A stretch of 7,719 nucleotides of DNA from Klebsiella pneumoniae (GTDB lineage: Bacteria > Pseudomonadota > Gammaproteobacteria > Pseudomonadales > Azotimanducaceae). Position numbers and translations under genes: made by a program. The notes under the pieces are model-generated. The model had not been told where the DNA came from, ran no database searches, and worked only from the letters and a program-made list of their open reading frames with translations. The stretch is from contig CAMDVY010000131.1 in assembly GCA_945878745.1 (NCBI GenBank), forward strand, positions 1 to 7,719, given 5' to 3'. Positions 4,775 to 7,719 of the stretch are shown here, piece after piece; positions within the stretch are counted from its first letter, which is position 1, and every line of letters begins with the position of its first letter.

Positions 4775-7719
4775 GTGACTGCACTGCATCGAGTACTGAT
4801 CGCCAATCGAGGCGAAATCGCCATACGCATTCGCCGAGCCATTCATGCTCGCGGCGCTGAAGCCGTTGCCGTCTACGCCGGGATCGACGCCGACAATCTG
4901 CACATCCAGGGCTGCGACGACGTGCGGATGCTGCCCGGAGCGGGCATCGCACCCTATCTTGATATCGATGCGATCATTGCTGCGGCACGTGACACGGGCT
5001 GTACTGCGATCCATCCCGGCTATGGTTTCCTTGCCGAAAATACTGAGTTCGCGAAGCGTTGCGCGCTTGAAGGCTTCACCTTTGTCGGTCCTTCACCTGA
5101 AGCGCTCGCGCTCTTCGGTGACAAGACACGCGCACGCAAACTCGCACAACAACTGAACATTCCGGTGATTGCAGGCAGCGACGGGGTCCTCCTGGATACG
5201 GCACAGGCTCGGGAGGCCGCATCCAGGGTGGGCTACCCTGTCATGCTCAAGGCGGCCGCGGGTGGTGGCGGGCGTGGCATGCGCATCGTGACGCGTCCGG
5301 ACGACATGGCCGCGGCCTTTGAGCGCGCAAGCAGCGAAGCACTGGCGGCCTTTGGCAACGGCGCCATCTTCCTCGAACGTCAGGTTCTTCGACCACGTCA
5401 CATCGAAGTACAGATTCTCGGCGATGCCACCGGCAACATTCTGCATCTGCATGAACGGGATTGTTCCGTGCAGCGTCGACACCAGAAGGTCATTGAAATT
5501 GCCCCGGCATTGAATCTCGACCCTGTATTGAGACAGCAGTTACTGGATGACGCTGTGAAACTCGCCAAAGCCTCTGCCTACGTAAACGCCGGTACCGTGG
5601 AGTTCCTCGTCGTGCCTGAATCGGGCGAGTACTTCTTTATCGAGTGCAACCCACGCATCCAGGTGGAACATACGGTGACCGAACAGATCACCGGCATCGA
5701 TCTGGTGGACGCACAACTCGCTATCGCCGAAGGAAGAACGCTCGCTGAACTCGGTTTTGCCAATCAGGACGCGATCGGCGCGGCGCGCGGAGCAGCAGTG
5801 CAGGCCAGAGTCGTCGCCACGGGCGTCGGACTACTCACCGGCTACAAAGAGCCATCCGGCATGGGGATTCGCGTCGATGCCAGTGCCTATGCGGGCTTCG
5901 CGCCTCCCATGCAGGTTGACCCATTGCTGGCCAAAGTCATCGGGTTCAGCACTCAACGGAATCTCAGCGGTGATCACGCCCTGGATACTGCGCTCGGCCG
6001 TGCTCGGCACGCCATCGACGAATTTCTGCTGGTCGGGATCGACACCAATCTCCAGGAGTTGCGCGCCATTCTCGAGCATCCGGATCTGCGTTGCGGCGAT
6101 GCCCGCACTACCTTTCTCGATGAGCATCCGGACCTTGGCAAGCACTCTGCAGCCACCAAAACCGTTGCGCAGTTTCTCGGCAAATCTGTATCCGGAGGAT
6201 CAACTGCAAGCAGACCAGCGGCGCCACAACTTCCCGTTGGTGCAGATGAAACTGCAGCCAAGAGCCCAATGGACGGCGCGCTGCTGGAGATGGTCGTGAG
6301 CGTTGGTGACTTTGTCAGCTCAGGCGCGACACTGATGATCATTCACGCCATGAAGATGGAAACCATGATCACCGCGCCAATCAACGGACAGGTGATGCGG
6401 CTCGCGGCACTCAACCCGGAAGATGCAGTATCAGCCGGTCAGATTGTCGCAGTCATCGCGCCATCGGCGACACAGGATCATGACAGGCCAACTGATGGCG
6501 CGGCATCCACCTGGCAGGAAGTGCTTGACTCGGTAGCGACTCTGCAGGGAATCGCCAGGGATCGACTGGCACCAGGATCGACCGAATCCGGAGTGGTGCG
6601 CCAACGATCCCGTGGCAAGCTGACGTGCCGCGAACGGATCGAACTGCTGCTGGACTCCGAGAGTTTTCGTGAGGTCGGCAGCCTCGCCGGATTCACATCG
6701 TACGGAGAAGACGGTTCTATCTCGGCGTTTACCCCAGCCAATCATGTCGGCGGCTGGGGCGAGATCGAAGGTCGAACAACGATCGTCTGCGCCGATGATT
6801 TTACCTCACGCGGTGGACACGCCGACGGTGCGATTGGTGCGAAGAGCATGCATCTGGACCGATTGTCCCTGGAGATGCGCATCCCCTCGGTTCGTTTGTT
6901 GGACGGTTCATCAGGCGGTGGCTCAGTTGCCGCCATGGTGCCGGAGCAAAAAAAAGAGGGCGAGAGCCGTGCCCGCGAGAGCACCGGCGCAATCACAGCT
7001 GGACGACCACGCGTATCGGGCAGCGGTGGTTCATTCCTCCCCGGACACTTAGGCAGCACGCTATACGCGGAACAGCTGGCAACGGTCCCCGTTGTCAATG
7101 TGCTGCTCGGCAGTGTCGTGGGGATCGGCGCAGCCAAGGCGGTGCTCGGCCACTTCTCGGTCATGGTGCGAGACATCGCTCAGCTGTTTGTCGCTGGTCC
7201 GCCGGTCGTGAGTCACGCCATGGGTTACGACGTTACCAAGGAAGACCTGGGTGGCTGGCACATCCACTGTCGCAACGGATCGGTCGACAACCTGGCAGAA
7301 TCAGAGGCCGAAGCGATCAGCATGACGCAGCGCTTCCTGTCCTATTTGCCAGCTAACGCGTTCGAAGCGCCAGCGACGAATGCCACGCGCAGCGATGACC
7401 CGCCAAACCGCAAGGAAGGGGAGCTTGCGACCATCATCCCTCGCAAGCGCACGACCACGTTTGATATCCGGCGGGTCATTCGACTACTCACCGACCGCGA
7501 CTCCTTCTTCGAAATGGGCAGCCTTTGGGGAACGGATCAGGTGGTCGGGATGGCGCGTTTCAATGGCCACGCCGTCGGTGTCATCGCCTCTGACAGTCAA
7601 CACATCAATGGCGGCGCGCTCACTGCTGACGGCTGCCGCAAGCTGACCCGACATCTTGATCTGTGCGATCTCTTTCATATCCCCGTATTGAACCTGGTGG
7701 ACAATCCTGGCTTTGCCGT
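4775..7719 (+). CDS. Single-chain biotin-dependent acyl-CoA carboxylase, long-chain acyl-CoA carboxylase (LCC) type; 3' end beyond the window
   Basis: Carboxylates the alpha carbon of an acyl-CoA using ATP, bicarbonate and a biotin arm; cytosolic and probably oligomeric. In the 981 visible residues the domains run biotin carboxylase (about 1-450), a linker where the LCC-type BT domain would be expected, biotin carrier (about 496-563), then carboxyltransferase N-domain (about 580-860) and C-domain (from about 889). Key biotin carboxylase residues are visible: HPGYGFLAEN (80-89), K117, K159, the glycine loop GGGGRGM (163-169), and E290-N292-R294-Q296-E298. Biotin attaches at K527 in AMKME. The carboxyltransferase shows RGKLTCRERI (613-622), SSGGGSV (712-718), LFVAGPPVV and LVDNPGF near the edge. 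Roughly 100 C-terminal residues are probably missing. The layout matches LCC and differs from two-subunit propionyl- or methylcrotonyl-CoA carboxylases. The reading frame is intact throughout. The preferred acyl chain is not predictable here. Confidence 0.93.
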   Translation, partial: MTALHRVLIANRGEIAIRIRRAIHARGAEAVAVYAGIDADNLHIQGCDDVRMLPGAGIAPYLDIDAIIAAARDTGCTAIHPGYGFLAENTEFAKRCALEGFTFVGPSPEALALFGDKTRARKLAQQLNIPVIAGSDGVLLDTAQAREAASRVGYPVMLKAAAGGGGRGMRIVTRPDDMAAAFERASSEALAAFGNGAIFLERQVLRPRHIEVQILGDATGNILHLHERDCSVQRRHQKVIEIAPALNLDPVLRQQLLDDAVKLAKASAYVNAGTVEFLVVPESGEYFFIECNPRIQVEHTVTEQITGIDLVDAQLAIAEGRTLAELGFANQDAIGAARGAAVQARVVATGVGLLTGYKEPSGMGIRVDASAYAGFAPPMQVDPLLAKVIGFSTQRNLSGDHALDTALGRARHAIDEFLLVGIDTNLQELRAILEHPDLRCGDARTTFLDEHPDLGKHSAATKTVAQFLGKSVSGGSTASRPAAPQLPVGADETAAKSPMDGALLEMVVSVGDFVSSGATLMIIHAMKMETMITAPINGQVMRLAALNPEDAVSAGQIVAVIAPSATQDHDRPTDGAASTWQEVLDSVATLQGIARDRLAPGSTESGVVRQRSRGKLTCRERIELLLDSESFREVGSLAGFTSYGEDGSISAFTPANHVGGWGEIEGRTTIVCADDFTSRGGHADGAIGAKSMHLDRLSLEMRIPSVRLLDGSSGGGSVAAMVPEQKKEGESRARESTGAITAGRPRVSGSGGSFLPGHLGSTLYAEQLATVPVVNVLLGSVVGIGAAKAVLGHFSVMVRDIAQLFVAGPPVVSHAMGYDVTKEDLGGWHIHCRNGSVDNLAESEAEAISMTQRFLSYLPANAFEAPATNATRSDDPPNRKEGELATIIPRKRTTTFDIRRVIRLLTDRDSFFEMGSLWGTDQVVGMARFNGHAVGVIASDSQHINGGALTADGCRKLTRHLDLCDLFHIPVLNLVDNPGFA
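6948..6955 (+). other. A8 homopolymer inside the carboxyltransferase coding region
   Basis: Eight consecutive A residues encode part of Gln725-Lys726-Lys727, in a stretch (about 724-751) richer in charged residues, Gly and Ser than its surroundings. Such a run is unusual in this GC-rich gene and is a possible polymerase slippage site. The frame is open on both sides and rejoins conserved carboxyltransferase sequence, so no error is present in this assembly. Confidence 0.5.

Noticed and set aside
5757..6299. 180-residue plus-strand open frame inside the carboxylase gene
   Set aside because: It is out of frame within the biotin carboxylase/carrier region, which reads continuously in another frame.
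6941..6960. Frameshift in the carboxylase at the A8 run
   Set aside because: The same frame remains open and conserved on both sides (SSGGGSV before; LATVPVVNVLLGSVVGIG after), so the gene is intact as given.

Overview
This is a moderately GC-rich, tightly packed bacterial window with five protein genes, two of them cut by the window edges. I found no RNA gene, CRISPR array or insertion sequence. Two signs point to a proteobacterium, probably a gammaproteobacterium: the CYP153-type P450, and short palindromic repeats with the TGTAGGAGCGGTCT-like core common in Pseudomonas/Xanthomonas-type genomes. The species cannot be named from the sequence.

Layout. Positions 1-1240 (minus) hold all but the last 25 or so residues of a CYP153-family cytochrome P450, an alkane or fatty-chain terminal hydroxylase. 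Upstream on the same strand is a six-helix membrane protein of the DUF2238/YjdF family (1370-2020). The 129-base spacer between them holds several inverted repeats and a weak promoter candidate. Divergent from these is a COG2159-type amidohydrolase (2092-3246, plus), with a good Shine-Dalgarno and a plausible sigma-70 promoter. It converges on an acyl-CoA dehydrogenase (3357-4649, minus). The 110-base gap between the two contains a stop-codon palindrome and three REP-like palindromes, the last of which abuts the dehydrogenase stop codon. Divergent from the dehydrogenase across 125 bases is a GTG-started single-chain biotin-dependent acyl-CoA carboxylase (4775 to the window end). Its order is biotin carboxylase, biotin carrier, carboxyltransferase, as in long-chain acyl-CoA carboxylases (LCC); the C-terminal end lies outside the window.

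How the genes may work together (inference). The P450 could oxidise the end of an aliphatic or isoprenoid chain. After conversion to a CoA thioester by enzymes not seen here, the dehydrogenase and the carboxylase could act on the acyl-CoA, and the amidohydrolase could cleave or decarboxylate an intermediate. The genes lie in at least three transcription units, so this is a catabolic neighbourhood rather than one operon. No individual family here is new. The points most worth a second look are the P450-LCC-dehydrogenase-amidohydrolase combination, the REP cluster, and the inverted repeats in the P450 leader and in the spacer between the dehydrogenase and the carboxylase.
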